A stretch of DNA of 64,000 nucleotides from Sipunculus nudus (GCA_026874595.1 CM049311.1:14413676-14477675), one strand, 5' to 3'; positions 40,001-48,875 are shown, counted from the first letter of the stretch. Translations and numbers: made by a program. Notes: generated by a model from the sequence alone, not told the origin.

Positions 40001-43000
40001 GGTTATCATGTACAAGTGACTAAGTGTACAACCAAAGATCTATGTGTTAACAGAGAAACAGTTCACACATCAGATACCATACAGTATTTGGGAGCATTGT
40101 TAGATAATCAGTTGAATCTTAAACATCCTATTTCCCTCAAATGTAAAACTGCAATGTTTAACATTCATAAGATAAAACAAATCAGACCTATACTCACACT
40201 AGAAGCAACACATACATTTGTTTTGGGATTAGTGATATAACATTTGGACTATTCCAACTGAATCATGTTTGGTTTACCAGAATCATCCATCAAACGGCTA
40301 CAGCGTGTTCAAAATTTGTGCTTAACATGAGTAAGTACGAGACTGTAAGACAGTGCCACAGAAGCAAGGAAACAACTACACTGGTTACCTATCCAAGCGC
40401 GAATAGAATTTAAAATTTTAACACTTGTCTACAAGTGTTTAGGACTCAAACCAGACTATTTAAAGAATTTACTTATTCTGAGGAAACCACTGAGAGAAGG
40501 ACTTAGATCATGTGATAACATCAAGAGACTTGTTGTTCCTTTTACTAAAAGGAAAACATTTGCTGCAAGATCTTTCAGTGTATGTGGTCCCAAATTATGG
40601 AACAGTGTTCCTGACAAATTGAAGGTCATACAGCAGTTTAATAGTTTTAAAAAAGATCTTAAAACTTACCTTTTTAGTAAATATTGTGATTGATGTCTTG
40701 AACTGATTTTAATAACCTCACACATTGTTTTATCTGATGTCATATCTGCATGTTTTAAAATATCATACATTATTGTAAAGCACATTTGAAACAATTACAT
40801 TTGTGTGAAAACAGCACTATATCAAATATGTCTATGTCTTCATGTTTCTGAAATATGTTGTAACATAATATAATAAATATGATAAAGAAAAAGGATCAGG
40901 ATAATCAGCAATTACATTATTTTACATACATTATGTCCAGTGCACACACAGCCATGTTGAATAAATGGCTGGTCAGGCTGGACGCTAGGGGGCACTAGTT
41001 GTTTGCCTGCAGTTTTTTAAGCAGGCAGTCATATACTGCCTCCACACACGAGAGTATCTGTATTAGTGATTTCCTGTATTAGTAACTCAGGCTTAGGTGT
41101 TTACCAGTTTAACAGTTGGTTCCACTATCACTGTAATTTCACACAGATTAGTGATTCCCATATTTTGTTGAACCAACGTTGTCATATTTGAACATTATAG
41201 ACTCAACAGATATATGTATACAACATCCAGTAAAACTATACATATGCTACCAAATAGTCAGAACCATTGCCTCATTCTTGTTAATCCATCTTTAATTGAA
41301 CCCAGTAAACCAACAATGAAATTCATTGTAAAGCCTGCAATAATATAAACGCTGATCCATGCATTTATAAACAACACAGAAAGGGCCAAAATAAAAGAAT
41401 AACCAAGTACCTTGCTTGCTACAGACTATTTGAATGTACCTAAGCCTCCCCCCCCCCACATGATCATGAAACAGTTCAGAGTAACAGCATTTGATAAATA
41501 AATGTAAACAACACAGATGGATTTCATATATATAAATACAGACCATACATTATTCTTTTGGAAAATATATCACTGTCAAGCGGTCAAGGTTCATATATAT
41601 CTTTTCCCTGGTTAATCCAGATGCAAACATTGAAGTCTGCAGATGCCAAAATATCTGGTGCAGCATAATGACCCATAATAACCACTGAATTGTTATGTGT
41701 TGTGACAATGTGATCTCCACAGCAGCATCAAGAGAACCGCAAATGGTGCATAATACACCCTCCCGCCTTCTCATTTAGTGTGACTGCTGATCTCATTAAA
41801 TATGCATGAATTCTGCTGAGAATGTAATTCAGGTGAGTACTGTATTGGTTAATGTTCATGATGAGTTTCATGAAAACCCATCAGACTTTTTACTGAGCTA
41901 CGACAGTCTGGTGACCTCTAGTCCTGAGCATTAAATATGTATGGATTTTGCTGGAAATTAAACTAAGGCAAGATATCATACTGATGATTATTTCTGTGGA
42001 GTTTTATCTAAATCCATTACATTTCTGGAAAGTTGTTGCAGCCTTGTGACCTCTGACCTTATCAAATATGCGAGATTTTGTCTATAATAGAACCCGAGTG
42101 AGATAATCTATTGGCTAGTTGTTATGGTGAGTTTCATGAAAATTCATCAAAGCCCCTGTAAGTTATGCAGGGGACACTAAAAGTTAACAGCCAGACAGTG
42201 GGTATACCATAATGTCCCGTCATAGAAAGGTGTTTAAAAATGTATATGGATGATGTAGCTTGTCAAAAATACGGAACGTGTAGGAAGTGCCCATGGGAAT
42301 AATCAGTCCTGACTCCTACCTAAGTGAAAGTTGGCAGGCAGTCTTGGAGAGAATGCCTATCACATCTGCAGAGAATTCCTACCTGTTGTTCAATGATTCC
42401 TGCAGGGTTGGGGCCAGGTACATGTGACAGTACCTAGGTACAGGTACAGGTACTTGCGAAATGGCCAGGTACAGGTACAGGTACAGCATTTTTGGAAAGT
42501 ACCTAGGTATAGGTACTTTAGAAAGTACCTAGGTACAGGTACATTTTAAAAATATACGAACTAATGAAATTGCATTAAATTCATCTAGATGTGCAATAAT
42601 AAGTTATAAAAGAATGGCAGAACATATCATTAAAAATTATTAAATGATCACTTCCTATGTCACCAGGAAAAATACAGGCCTGGCAAATGTTAATGATTGC
42701 CTTTGGAAAATGTGATAAATGAACAAAGCTGATAAAGTTTACAAAGTTATTAATACAGAAATAGAAAACTTCATAAAATGTCTATATTTCAAATCAAGTT
42801 TTTAGCTTTGGAGAAATGGTTTAAAGTCTCTGGGAGCACCACACTTTAAAGTAAAGAGGCTTAATAGCTTGACTGAAAGGGAAAATCTTACAATTTATAG
42901 ATTAACTTTATGACAATGATACATACAAAATAAGAAGTAACAATACACATGTTCATGGCAGAAAGTCACACTGATATAATGTGTGAGCTGGGACTTTTTT

Positions 43001-44555
43001 CTGTAAAATGGGAAGTTCTGCTTTTGTTTGGCTTATGTTGAGTGTTCAGTGATATAATATGTATTTTCTTTACTTCTACATTTATCCTACAGCAATGTTC
43101 TTTATAAATACTAGACAACAGGTGTCTACATGGGGCATAAAGGCAACACTGTCCATATCCTTTGCTCTGTACCCTTTATATCTGATAAAGCCACAATGAA
43201 CTTCCTGTGTAGAGGCTTGAGGTAGCTGGGCCAGCCAGAGTGCTACTAGCCCAAGTCCACTCAAGTTCAAAGGCTGCAGGGTTGAAAACTAAGTAATTAC
43301 CCATGCCTGGTTTAGGTAACAGCCTGACAGCTAGGGATGACAGCTCAGTACCTTACTTGACCAAACCAAATTTGTACCTGGAGTACCTTATACCAGGCAC
43401 AGGTACTTTAGTTCCAGGTACAGGTACAAGGTACTTCCTACTCATGACAGCCAGGTACAGGTACAAGTACTCTGAAAAGTGTACCTAGGTACAGGTACAA
43501 GTACCTGGCCCGAACCCTGGATAACTGCCCAAACTTGTTGTGTGGACTTCATAGGGCGAGTGAAGAATATCAGAATTAATATTCGGATTGTAGTAAAATC
43601 TGCTAGCCTTGCAGTTTTTTTTTTTTTTGCTCAGAAAGAAAGATATAACAGACTGCTGACGATGACTGACACCAGTGTTTGGGTCCATGCTAATTGTAAC
43701 ACTTGCTGACACTGGTTACAAGGGCACTGGGTGGTGTGTAGTCTGAGGCTTGTATTATAGAAACTCTCACTGTATTGCTATCGGACTCAATATAAGGCAG
43801 TGCCTAATAATATTGAGCCTTGACTAAATCAGGCTACAAGAGAACCACACCTCAAGAAATTCAATTGTCACATCATCTGACTTTCTACAGAAGTAAGCCT
43901 GATCAAAAACATCTATCCAAAATCACTGTACATTAAAATATTAAATTTTGAAAAAAAAAGACAAAGGAATTATAGAAAGGTGCCATTTTCAAAATCAAAA
44001 GCGAGTTTACACAGGTAAAAAACCTGGCATCCTATACAGAAGTAAAATTACAGTTTCCACTCTCTCAATCTCCCTATCATGTTTACTTGTGAGAGTGTAT
44101 TAAAATTCAGGGTAAAACATGGAAGATTCGCCAGCTGTCATATTCTGACATGACAGCTGAAGAAACCATGGTCCTTTTCAGAAAATTACGGGGACCAACT
44201 GAAATAATTACCTGTAAACAAATCGAATTATTAAAATCAAAATACATTCACTGATATTACCAATGAGGAGTGCGCAGTGCCATCACAATGAAACCACCAG
44301 TTGCTTTCAGTGCATAAACATAACACAGATCTAAAACCGGACCGCTAGGTTAAAAGGCTAAATACATCCGCAAAACATTGCGCAGTGATATGGAACGCAG
44401 ACCTTTTTTTCAGTCATTCCCACGATTTTTTCCACTTCATAAATGTCCTCGTTGTCTGCTGGGGTTAATGTCGCCATATCTAGTCTTTTAGACCTCGCTG
44501 TTGCGTTGTCTAATTCATTAGCAGACGACTTCGTGTCTGCCCCTCCGCTCGCCAT
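16011..44555 (-). CDS. MPHOSPH8: M-phase phosphoprotein 8 orthologue (chromodomain + ankyrin), 15 exons
   Basis: The full-length coding sequence is 2,442 bases including the stop, 813 residues, against about 860 in human. Order: chromodomain at 36-85 with aromatic-cage residues Tyr39, Trp60 and Tyr63; a long charged, disordered region about 86-515 with basic clusters (KKSKKGKKK, RGRKRGRK); ankyrin repeats about 518-675; and a conserved C-terminal domain about 676-813 (LFPLQCFSLCEG, FYGPCAVRSVLLND, FVLSFSPI, AKLLVCAYRAQL). In vertebrates MPP8 binds methylated H3K9 and, with TASOR and periphilin, forms HUSH, which silences retroelements in the nucleus. All intron phases agree and all introns are GT-AG. 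The exon 1 donor (GTCTGC) is weak. The start ATG has a good context (CAAGATGG). Function in this species is inferred from orthology. Confidence 0.95.
16126..16262 (+). repeat. Dispersed repeat, copy A (paired with 57,920-58,052)
   Basis: Shares ordered blocks with the second copy: GCCAGAT, ACATGTTATAAACAC, GAGCAGGCTGTGTGCAGTGG (the equivalent there is AACAGGCTGTGTGCAATGG) and ATTTTTTATAAAA. It lies in MPP8 intron 14, 62 bases from exon 15. Confidence 0.7.
16788..16874 (-). CDS. MPHOSPH8: MPP8 exon 14 (C-terminal domain)
   Basis: 87 bases, phase 0 to 0, residues 768-796. EASFVLSFSPILNGRNLLEI continues to APASR, matching the family's SFSP..GPNKLFIRL..AP pattern. Donor GTAAGT. Confidence 0.94.
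17287..17414 (-). CDS. MPHOSPH8: MPP8 exon 13 (C-terminal domain)
   Basis: 128 bases, phase 1 to 0, residues 725-767. GMGMLLFIAHAI and FYGPCAVRSVLLND correspond to the vertebrate GSGILLFIFHAN and GPCSVQAVVLND segments. The frame stays open past the donor (GTGATT), but only splicing here rejoins the conserved SFSP motif in exon 14. Confidence 0.95.
18036..18255. repeat. Perfect 110-bp tandem duplication in MPP8 intron 12
   Basis: Positions 18,036-18,145 and 18,146-18,255 read identically (both start TTATTTAATTAAGACACAG). No divergence was noticed, so the duplication is recent or an assembly artefact. It is between exons 12 and 13. Confidence 0.93.
18534..18685 (-). CDS. MPHOSPH8: MPP8 exon 12 (start of C-terminal domain)
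   Basis: 152 bases, phase 2 to 1, residues 675-724. MHALFPLQCFSLCEGEKFTV matches the family's PVFPIACHRLCEG-type segment. Donor GTTAGT. Confidence 0.93.
20207..20361 (-). CDS. MPHOSPH8: MPP8 exon 11 (last ankyrin repeats)
   Basis: 155 bases, phase 0 to 2, residues 623-673 plus a split Lys674. AVKRNQRHIVKLLLENGANF, then DITPLKLAKSLNLRDIHEM. Donor GTAAGT. Confidence 0.94.
20813..20899 (-). CDS. MPHOSPH8: MPP8 exon 10 (ankyrin)
   Basis: 87 bases, phase 0 to 0, residues 594-622. HLCTVGLLVQIGVYLNTQLP then SGETALMK. GETALMK is shared with the vertebrate family. Too short for most ORF lists. Confidence 0.93.
22530..23612. repeat. Tandem ~140-bp repeats with TGACCTTTGACC (DR1-like) motifs, copy 2
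   Basis: Cores at about 22,851, 22,991, 23,127 and 23,268 read TGTGACCYTGACCTTTGACC. On the minus strand these are AGGTCAAAGGTCA, a direct repeat of AGGTCA with one-base spacing. The spacer shares GGTTTGGGATGAAA and CTTCCCCTRTTGGTAGGTGAGC. It ends at AAAGTCAGCTGAGCTAAAAA. It lies inside MPP8 intron 9 and is related to 6770-7865. Confidence 0.8.
24225..24239. promoter_or_regulatory. Perfect AGGTCAnnnTGACCT palindrome (ERE-type), site 1
   Basis: The sequence is AGGTCACCATGACCT, an exact inverted AGGTCA pair with 3-base spacing, the consensus for oestrogen-receptor-type nuclear receptors. It lies in a repeat inside an MPP8 intron. Activity is unknown. Confidence 0.6.
24536..24550. promoter_or_regulatory. 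Perfect AGGTCAnnnTGACCT palindrome (ERE-type), site 2
   Basis: The same 15-mer as site 1, 311 bp away in the next repeat unit. Near matches at about 23,427 (AGGTCGCAGTGACCT) and 24,379 (TGGTCACCATAACCT) indicate the site belongs to the repeat consensus. Confidence 0.6.
25671..25768 (-). CDS. MPHOSPH8: MPP8 exon 9 (ankyrin)
   Basis: 98 bases, phase 1 to 0, residues 561-593. DDILELLAIHGANINAQNK and AGMTALMCAVDQ follow the ankyrin consensus. Donor GTAAGA. Confidence 0.96.
26640..28030. repeat. Tandem array of ~277-bp dimeric units
   Basis: Five unit starts (TCTGCAGAGTAAACCTGAAT-like) fall at 26,641, 26,918, 27,196, 27,471 and 27,749. Each unit is two related monomers of about 150 and 128 bp, and each monomer opens with a version of the palindrome GGTGGCGCCACC (perfect at 27,219-27,230 and 27,494-27,505). 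Both monomers share a GAGATATGAG phrase. It is non-coding and sits in MPP8 intron 8. Confidence 0.9.
28200..28265. repeat. 21-bp minisatellite of GTCTAGAC palindromes
   Basis: TTGTCTAGACRTCTAGACRC repeats with 21-base spacing for about 2.5 units, so palindromic GTCTAGAC or TCTAGA sites occur five times in about 60 bp. Confidence 0.85.
28566..29056. repeat. Degenerate relatives of the dimeric monomers
   Basis: TGTAGGTGGCACCACC at about 28,574 opens a unit like the array monomers. AAATTTGGTGATGATAGCTT recurs at about 28,948 as AAATTTGGTGATGCTAGCTT. The block ends in AAGCTCACAGGTTCGCTAAA, echoing the GCTGAGCTAAAA end of the other family. Confidence 0.6.
29950..30081 (-). CDS. MPHOSPH8: MPP8 exon 8 (first ankyrin repeat)
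   Basis: 132 bases, phase 1 to 1, residues 517-560. LWQAVRDGDYYKVRRAL then NLENQDLNGMTLAMVSAYN matches the start of the MPP8 ankyrin block in family pattern. Confidence 0.94.
31072..31091. repeat. C-run (about 17 C)
   Basis: A homopolymer C tract 46 bp from MPP8 exon 7. On the transcribed strand it is a G tract. Confidence 0.95.
31137..31179 (-). CDS. MPHOSPH8: MPP8 micro-exon 7
   Basis: 43 bases, phase 0 to 1, encoding DHDEEDKLAPAVQP. Strong donor GTAAGT. A C-run (31,075-31,091) lies just downstream in the intron, so the pre-mRNA carries a G-tract about 45 bases after the donor. Confidence 0.85.
31535..31608 (-). CDS. MPHOSPH8: MPP8 exon 6 (acidic)
   Basis: 74 bases, phase 1 to 0, donor GTGAGT. 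Encodes ETLTEPDELEFDMEFDFGPE and DLVK, a strongly acidic, Phe-containing stretch (479-502) before the ankyrin repeats. Confidence 0.87.
31905..32087 (-). CDS. MPHOSPH8: MPP8 exon 5
   Basis: 183 bases, phase 1 to 1. Residues 417-477, including SPSSSPRPLG and DQRKRLSQ, a Ser/Pro and basic linker. Acceptor CAACAG, donor GTAGTC. Confidence 0.87.
32965..33046 (-). CDS. MPHOSPH8: MPP8 exon 4
   Basis: 82 bases, phase 0 to 1, donor GTGAGT, acceptor TTTGCAG. A Ser-rich then Pro/Gln-rich linker (residues 390-416), GSSSSS then TESPQPQQ. No conserved domain. Confidence 0.85.
33182..33490. repeat. Minisatellite in MPP8 intron 3
   Basis: Irregular repeats of ATCTCTATTATGGACAACTC and TCTATAACAGGCACATTACT phrases, about 28 bases each and eight or more times. 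It is non-coding. Confidence 0.85.
33689..34564 (-). CDS. MPHOSPH8: MPP8 exon 3 (long disordered linker)
   Basis: 876 bases, residues 98-389, phase 0 to 0, donor GTAGGT, acceptor CTTTAG. It is rich in Ser, Asp, Glu and Lys. KFWRDLEQGKVNVFGSDMYS (about 135-154) is the most ordered-looking motif. A basic run RGRKRGRKLS suggests nuclear localisation or DNA contact. The true exon starts 75 bases upstream of the first GTG/ATG-type ORF start. Confidence 0.92.
35213..35296 (-). mobile_element. tRNA-derived SINE head next to MPP8 exon 2
   Basis: On the minus strand, GTAGGACATCACATAGTGGT followed by TAAGGC resembles an A box, and AGGTCTAAACCC about 40 bases on resembles a degenerate B box. It lies only 25 bases beyond the exon 2 donor. 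The body is short or lost. Confidence 0.6.
35321..35458 (-). CDS. MPHOSPH8: MPP8 exon 2 (rest of chromodomain)
   Basis: 138 bases, residues 52-97, phase 0 to 0, strong donor GTAAGT. GKTLYKVRWAGY and DTWEPYENL are hallmark chromodomain segments and supply cage residues Trp60 and Tyr63. A basic C-terminal helix (EEHRKRKKEP) follows. Confidence 0.96.
35459..39491. other. MPP8 intron 1, proximal part
   Basis: AT-rich intron sequence. Weak similarity between about 35,510-35,940 and 36,125-36,710 (ATTTCCAGTA, ACAAGGAAAT phrases in the same order) suggests an old duplication. No gene was found. Confidence 0.4.
39492..40892 (+). mobile_element. 5'-truncated L2/CR1-like LINE flanked by ~53-bp direct repeats
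   Basis: Plus-strand reverse-transcriptase remnants begin with IDLSAAFDLVDHSILL at 39,579 (the catalytic-palm A motif region). Then come YLGALLDNQLNLKHPI (40,085-40,130), QLHWLPIQARIEFKILTLVY (near 40,377) and FSVCGPKLWNSVPDKLK (near 40,575), a standard order for the C-terminal half of L2/CR1-type ORF2. The 3' end (TTGTAAAGCACATTTGAAAC then AGCACTATAT) is the usual L2-like tail. Stops and frameshifts make it dead. Direct repeats of about 53 bp bracket it at 39,492-39,545 and 40,841-40,892. It sits in MPP8 intron 1. Confidence 0.85.
42403..43519. mobile_element. hAT-like non-autonomous element with CAGGTA arrays
   Basis: 1,117 bp between inverted ends CAGGGTTGGGGCCAGGTAC (42,403-42,421) and the reverse complement of 43,501-43,519, 18 of 19 identical. 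CAGGG ends are typical of hAT transposons, and the flanking 8-mers GATTCCTG and GATAACTG match at 6 of 8. Inside each end are arrays of (A)CAGGTAC and ACCTAGGTAC. No transposase is present. It sits in MPP8 intron 1. Confidence 0.75.
44403..44555 (-). CDS. MPHOSPH8: MPP8 exon 1 (start, first strand of chromodomain)
   Basis: 153 bases, residues 1-51, phase 0 out. It ends in EDIYEVEKIVGMTEKK, the first half of the chromodomain, including cage residue Tyr39. The donor is AAG|GTCTGC, weak beyond the GT, but the junction with exon 2 rebuilds the domain exactly. Confidence 0.93.
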
Positions 44556-44870
44556 CTTGCTAGCACCCAGGGTTCAAGGTTGCCATTTGACCTGCTAAGT
44601 TCACCTAGTGACCCCAATATGATGTCATAGGGGTGAGCGGTTCCAATTAACTCAATCTACCTCATCATTTCAATTTGTTGGTACTTAAATCTATTATAAA
44701 AAGTCATGAAACGCATTGGAGATTATTAATTGATTTAATCTTAGGCAGATTACCTCTAAACTATAGTATTTAGTAGACGTAAGGAAGACCTGACACCCCC
44801 ACGAGGCAATGTAGCGGCTATGTTTTGGTTCAGCAAAACCCACGGGCATGCGCATTGCTAGGCTGGCAAT
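44556..44870 (-). promoter_or_regulatory. Probable MPP8 5' UTR and promoter region
   Basis: Upstream of the MPP8 start. The start itself lies in CAAGATGGCGAG, which doubles as a YY1-like motif. GGGCATGCGCATTGC at about 44,845-44,859 resembles an NRF1 site. No TATA box was identified. The transcription start is not defined by the sequence. Confidence 0.45.
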
Positions 44871-45753
44871 CTTTGGGGTCTTGTCTTGTTACAAGGTCGG
44901 GAGAGAGACATCCAGGCCATAAGGCATCTATACCAGCCCCTTGGAAAATGCAGCGTAGGCCATCGGACCATAAACCCTTTGCACAGCGATTGTGAAACAC
45001 CGCCCATACAGAACTACTCCCGAGTTATTAAAGGATACGACACAAAACCACTTAAATGAGGAAATTTATGCGACCTCGTGGACTTTCCCGCTACAATACA
45101 AAAAAGTTTCTAATCAAATCCAGTTTGACCAATGGCCTCTATTGCTGCCTTTCAAATTATGTCTGGTCCGCAATCGATACATTTATGACTAAATACAAAT
45201 CTAATCAGGATGAAATTGCGAATAAAGCATGTCCTGGGTGTACTTGATGTAAACTCGCCGTGAATGAGCTATTTTAAGCGCAGATTTGTGAAGGACCCAG
45301 CAACCCACTAGCCAAAATCTGGACCTGGCGTCTGCCACACAGAGTTTGCTGGAACAAAAATCGATATTGTCAGACACAATCTGTCTGGCGTGGATTCAAG
45401 GAGGGCCTACCAGGATTTGACGCAGCCATGAAACATTTTCTTTACTGCCTTCATAAAAAGGTCCCGCTTCGATTTAGAGAGGTCCGATATAAATATACCT
45501 GGCCGTATATATAGATATACAGGCATAGGCCTAATTATATATATAACTAGGTTCCTGTACCTGTAGAATTAGACGTATAGGTCCCATATTAAGTTTCATA
45601 CTGGGGACATAAGGCTACCAGCGTATTCAGAGAGTTTTGATTACATTATTATAGTCATTATCATCATATATATATGCAGTGGTTCAGAACAAGGAATCGC
45701 CTATATCTATAGGCTATAAAACCACTGCGATCGATAGGTACACGGTGTACAAG
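44871..45753. other. Intergenic, nothing recognised
   Basis: No gene, RNA or clear repeat seen apart from short AT-rich runs. The only ORFs are about 65 codons and featureless. Confidence 0.4.
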
Positions 45754-45755
45754 TA

Positions 45756-47781
45756 GGGTAGACTGGGGGCAAGACGCCCACGGGGGACAAAAGGCCCACC
45801 CTTTGTATTTGTTCTGTGATGTTTCATATCGTGTTTTGGTTTATAAAAAAAAATCCCAAGCACCTCCTATATTAAAAGCTGCACAATTTCGCCAGGCTTA
45901 AAGGCCTTTGGAGACGCTTTTCAGCTCACAGCATTAAAACAAAGATAAAAATTAACTCTTGTACCTCTCTTATTGAACTCTGTCAGTTGTATTATAGGTA
46001 AGAAATTAAAAAACAACACATTGCACATTTAATTAAGCTTGCATTGTCTGAATGTATAACGTTACAAGCCTTGAACTATTCCGAGGAATGTGTCGTGTGC
46101 AACGAAACACAGTCACATGGTTCGGGGTAAAACGCCCAGCGTACGTACATATACGTACGTCGGGGGCAAAATGCCCAGTGGGGCGTTTTGCCCCCATTAC
46201 ATTACAGGCAAAGTGCTTAAAATTAGATAACTTACAACATATATAAAGCCCTATACGATGGAGATATTATGATTTATTATTACGCCGTTGCCCTGCAAGT
46301 AGGGCTATATATATAAAATGTTCAAATGTATACCCTGTAAATATATTGTATACACTTAGACTGACCAACAATTTAAAATACTCAAGAAATCTATAGACCT
46401 ACAAGGCTACATTATTAAACCTCCGTCAGGTTGAGAGAGAAATTATGTTGTACCCTATGTTATTTTGTTTATCTGTCAGCAATATTTTCTTTAGGCCTTA
46501 GCAAAAAAAAAAAAAAGAAAGAAAAAAAGAAAGACTTATTAATTAAGGTCAAGATCGAGCCATTGTAATAAAGATAACTATAGTGAATAGAATATTCTTG
46601 TTTAATGTTGTCAGTGTTCCCAAGCCTACGTTCCCAGTCCCTTACGGATAGGATCTTCAAGCCCACATATAGACCTCGATCCTTACCTATAATTATAGTT
46701 TGAATGTTTAAGTACCTTTGTTTAGATCATGATTCAGTCATCCCTTAGATAATATTTGAAATCGAATACTAACTATAACCAGTGTGCCACTAGATTTTCA
46801 TATTAAAATTCTTATTAACTTTTGCTTCAAACTGGATCACCCCTAGGCCTATTTAATTACCTTGCATGTCACTTTATTTTAAAAATGTTAGCATAAAATT
46901 TCGAGTTGACGCGGTCCAAAATACACATTAATGAAGAGGGTTCGTACATACAAAAAGAAAAAAAGGTGGTCGTATGGTGACACCGCTTTGAAAAGAATGC
47001 CTTCTATTGCCTTTAAGGATGCCCGTCTTCAGGTCCAGAAAAGGGAAAGGGGGATTGGGGGTGTCCGGGCCACTAAATGTACTCTGAAGCCATGAAAGAT
47101 TATGGTCGCCAAACAAAGGGGGGGGGACCCCTGGACCCCTCCCTTAGATCTGCATCTGCACATAAACTGTATGAGCATGTCCACATGCATTGAGCATACA
47201 AAGCCACCAATTATTCAATTATTTATAAATATTGTACAGCTTATTATGCGTACTATTAAAACACAAATCGCCCAATATGTTGTTAAAAGCATATATATCA
47301 TTTTATCATACCATGCAGTTATCCCACTATTCTATCACTTTTTAAAACCTATTTCAACATTTTGGTCAATATTTATTCCAGATTATTTGAAGCCAGGCAT
47401 CTCTTTGCACGGTGTAATAAAATATTGATAAATTCCCGCCATGTCAAATTTTACAGCTTCTCATCACAGCTAACTTAATTATGACGTAAAATGACATGAA
47501 ATTCCCTTCGTATCCTGCATTTTATCATCAAACCTTCTTTCCAGTTTACCTGGCATATTGATGATTACTATAACAGTGGCCTACGTATAAAGTTTTTCGT
47601 ATTTTTTATTGTTCTTTTCCTATTAATTTAAATGTTTTCTTTGGTTTCGCCAAAATTTCAGCTATAATATATTTTTAACCATGGAAAGTATTCTTTATGG
47701 AATAAGAAATAAGATTTAAAATTTATACAAAATGGCAACAAAGATGTTCCCTCAGGGTAGGCGTCTTGCCCCGGTCTACCC
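45756..47781. mobile_element. 2,026-bp non-autonomous sibling element
   Basis: Same left end as above. The right end is the reverse complement of 47,763-47,781 (GGGTAGACCGGGGCAAGAC), a closer match than the far-right end, and is also followed by TA. Subterminal copies of the motif lie at 46,124-46,137 and 46,162-46,195. It carries no transposase, so it could be moved only in trans. Confidence 0.72.
46162..46195. repeat. Inverted pair of GGGGCAAAAYGCCC motifs
   Basis: GGGGGCAAAATGCCC is followed after a short spacer by GGGGCGTTTTGCCCCC, its inverted partner, so it can form a hairpin. Other copies are at 46,124, 49,468, 49,509-49,545 and 52,381-52,420. Confidence 0.8.
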
Positions 47782-48169
47782 TACATACATGTGTATGGAA
47801 GTCGACTGAATTAAATTATCTATATGCAAATTTTTATTTTTCATATATATATAATACCCCCCCCCCCCCTTTTGAGCCGAAGAAACTTTTTGATTGTTTC
47901 ACATCAAATTTTGCAACCCGGACCATAGGACCTTTTTATTAGCCTATTTATAGCCTATATTAATAAAAATGTTTGTCAATCACAGACGGGCTAGTCCTAT
48001 AATTTTGAAAATTCGTTGCTCGGGAGTCTGTTAATTAATATTACAAATTTTAAAGCACAAAGCAACTCCTTTTTTTTCGATATAGGCTAATGACATAGTC
48101 TAATGACATCATTAGTTTTATTAATTTTGTCAACATATATAGCCTACTCTATAATGAAACGTTATAGGC

Positions 48170-48173
<4 letters not shown>

Positions 48174-48221
<48 letters not shown>

Positions 48222-48275
48222 TCGTTAAATGCATGCAGTTCCTTAAAAATATTATACGTTGGGCCAATAACATGC

Positions 48276-48329
<54 letters not shown>

Positions 48330-48355
48330 TTATATATATATATAAACATGTATCA
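48174..48355. repeat. (TA)n microsatellites
   Basis: Two long TA runs (about 48,174-48,220 and 48,275-48,350) separated by about 55 bp. ORFs made of Tyr-Ile repeats here are artefacts. Confidence 0.95.
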
Positions 48356-48861
48356 TGTATATACATATATTAATTCCGCTTGCGACACGTGCGTCTGCAC
48401 TTTTAATTATCATATGTTCTTTTATCTGCCATAGAGGACTGTGGTTTGAAGGTGCATGTATGTAAATGTTAAACTGCATGCAATGACTCGCACGTGTATG
48501 TTCCGATATAAAATGCTCCGTAGTTTTATATGCCTAATTGACCCACGAATCATCATTATGTTAAATAGGCAGCCCGTGACGTATTATATACCCGTTATAT
48601 GGGTTTTAAATTACATGAGCGCAATATAGCATTGGCTGGACATACGACGGAGTAAACATACACATGCTTACGAGTTGCATGGCCTGCAGACCATGTTTCT
48701 GCAGAGATCTTGCATGGATGTATCACTCTCTGACGCATAAGGCTTACAAGTGGCGCCTCCTTAATTCGTTGGTTTTTGTATTGTATCTTTTTATGCGCAT
48801 AACTCGGAGTGGTTAGATATCTGTATGTATTTGGTCATATAAGAAAACTGCATGAATAAAA

Positions 48862-48875
48862 ACAACAACAACAAC

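Noticed and set aside
45772-46195. Riboswitch or structured RNA suggested by paired GGGGC/GCCCC blocks
   Set aside because: The same motif recurs at transposon ends and subterminal positions, so a DNA-binding site of the element is the simpler explanation.
47102-47428. 108-codon plus-strand ORF inside the 2-kb element
   Set aside because: Hydrophobic composition from AT-rich sequence, no transposase motif, and no relation to the DDE gene.
48149-48366. Two ORFs rich in Tyr-Ile
   Set aside because: They are translations of TA microsatellites.
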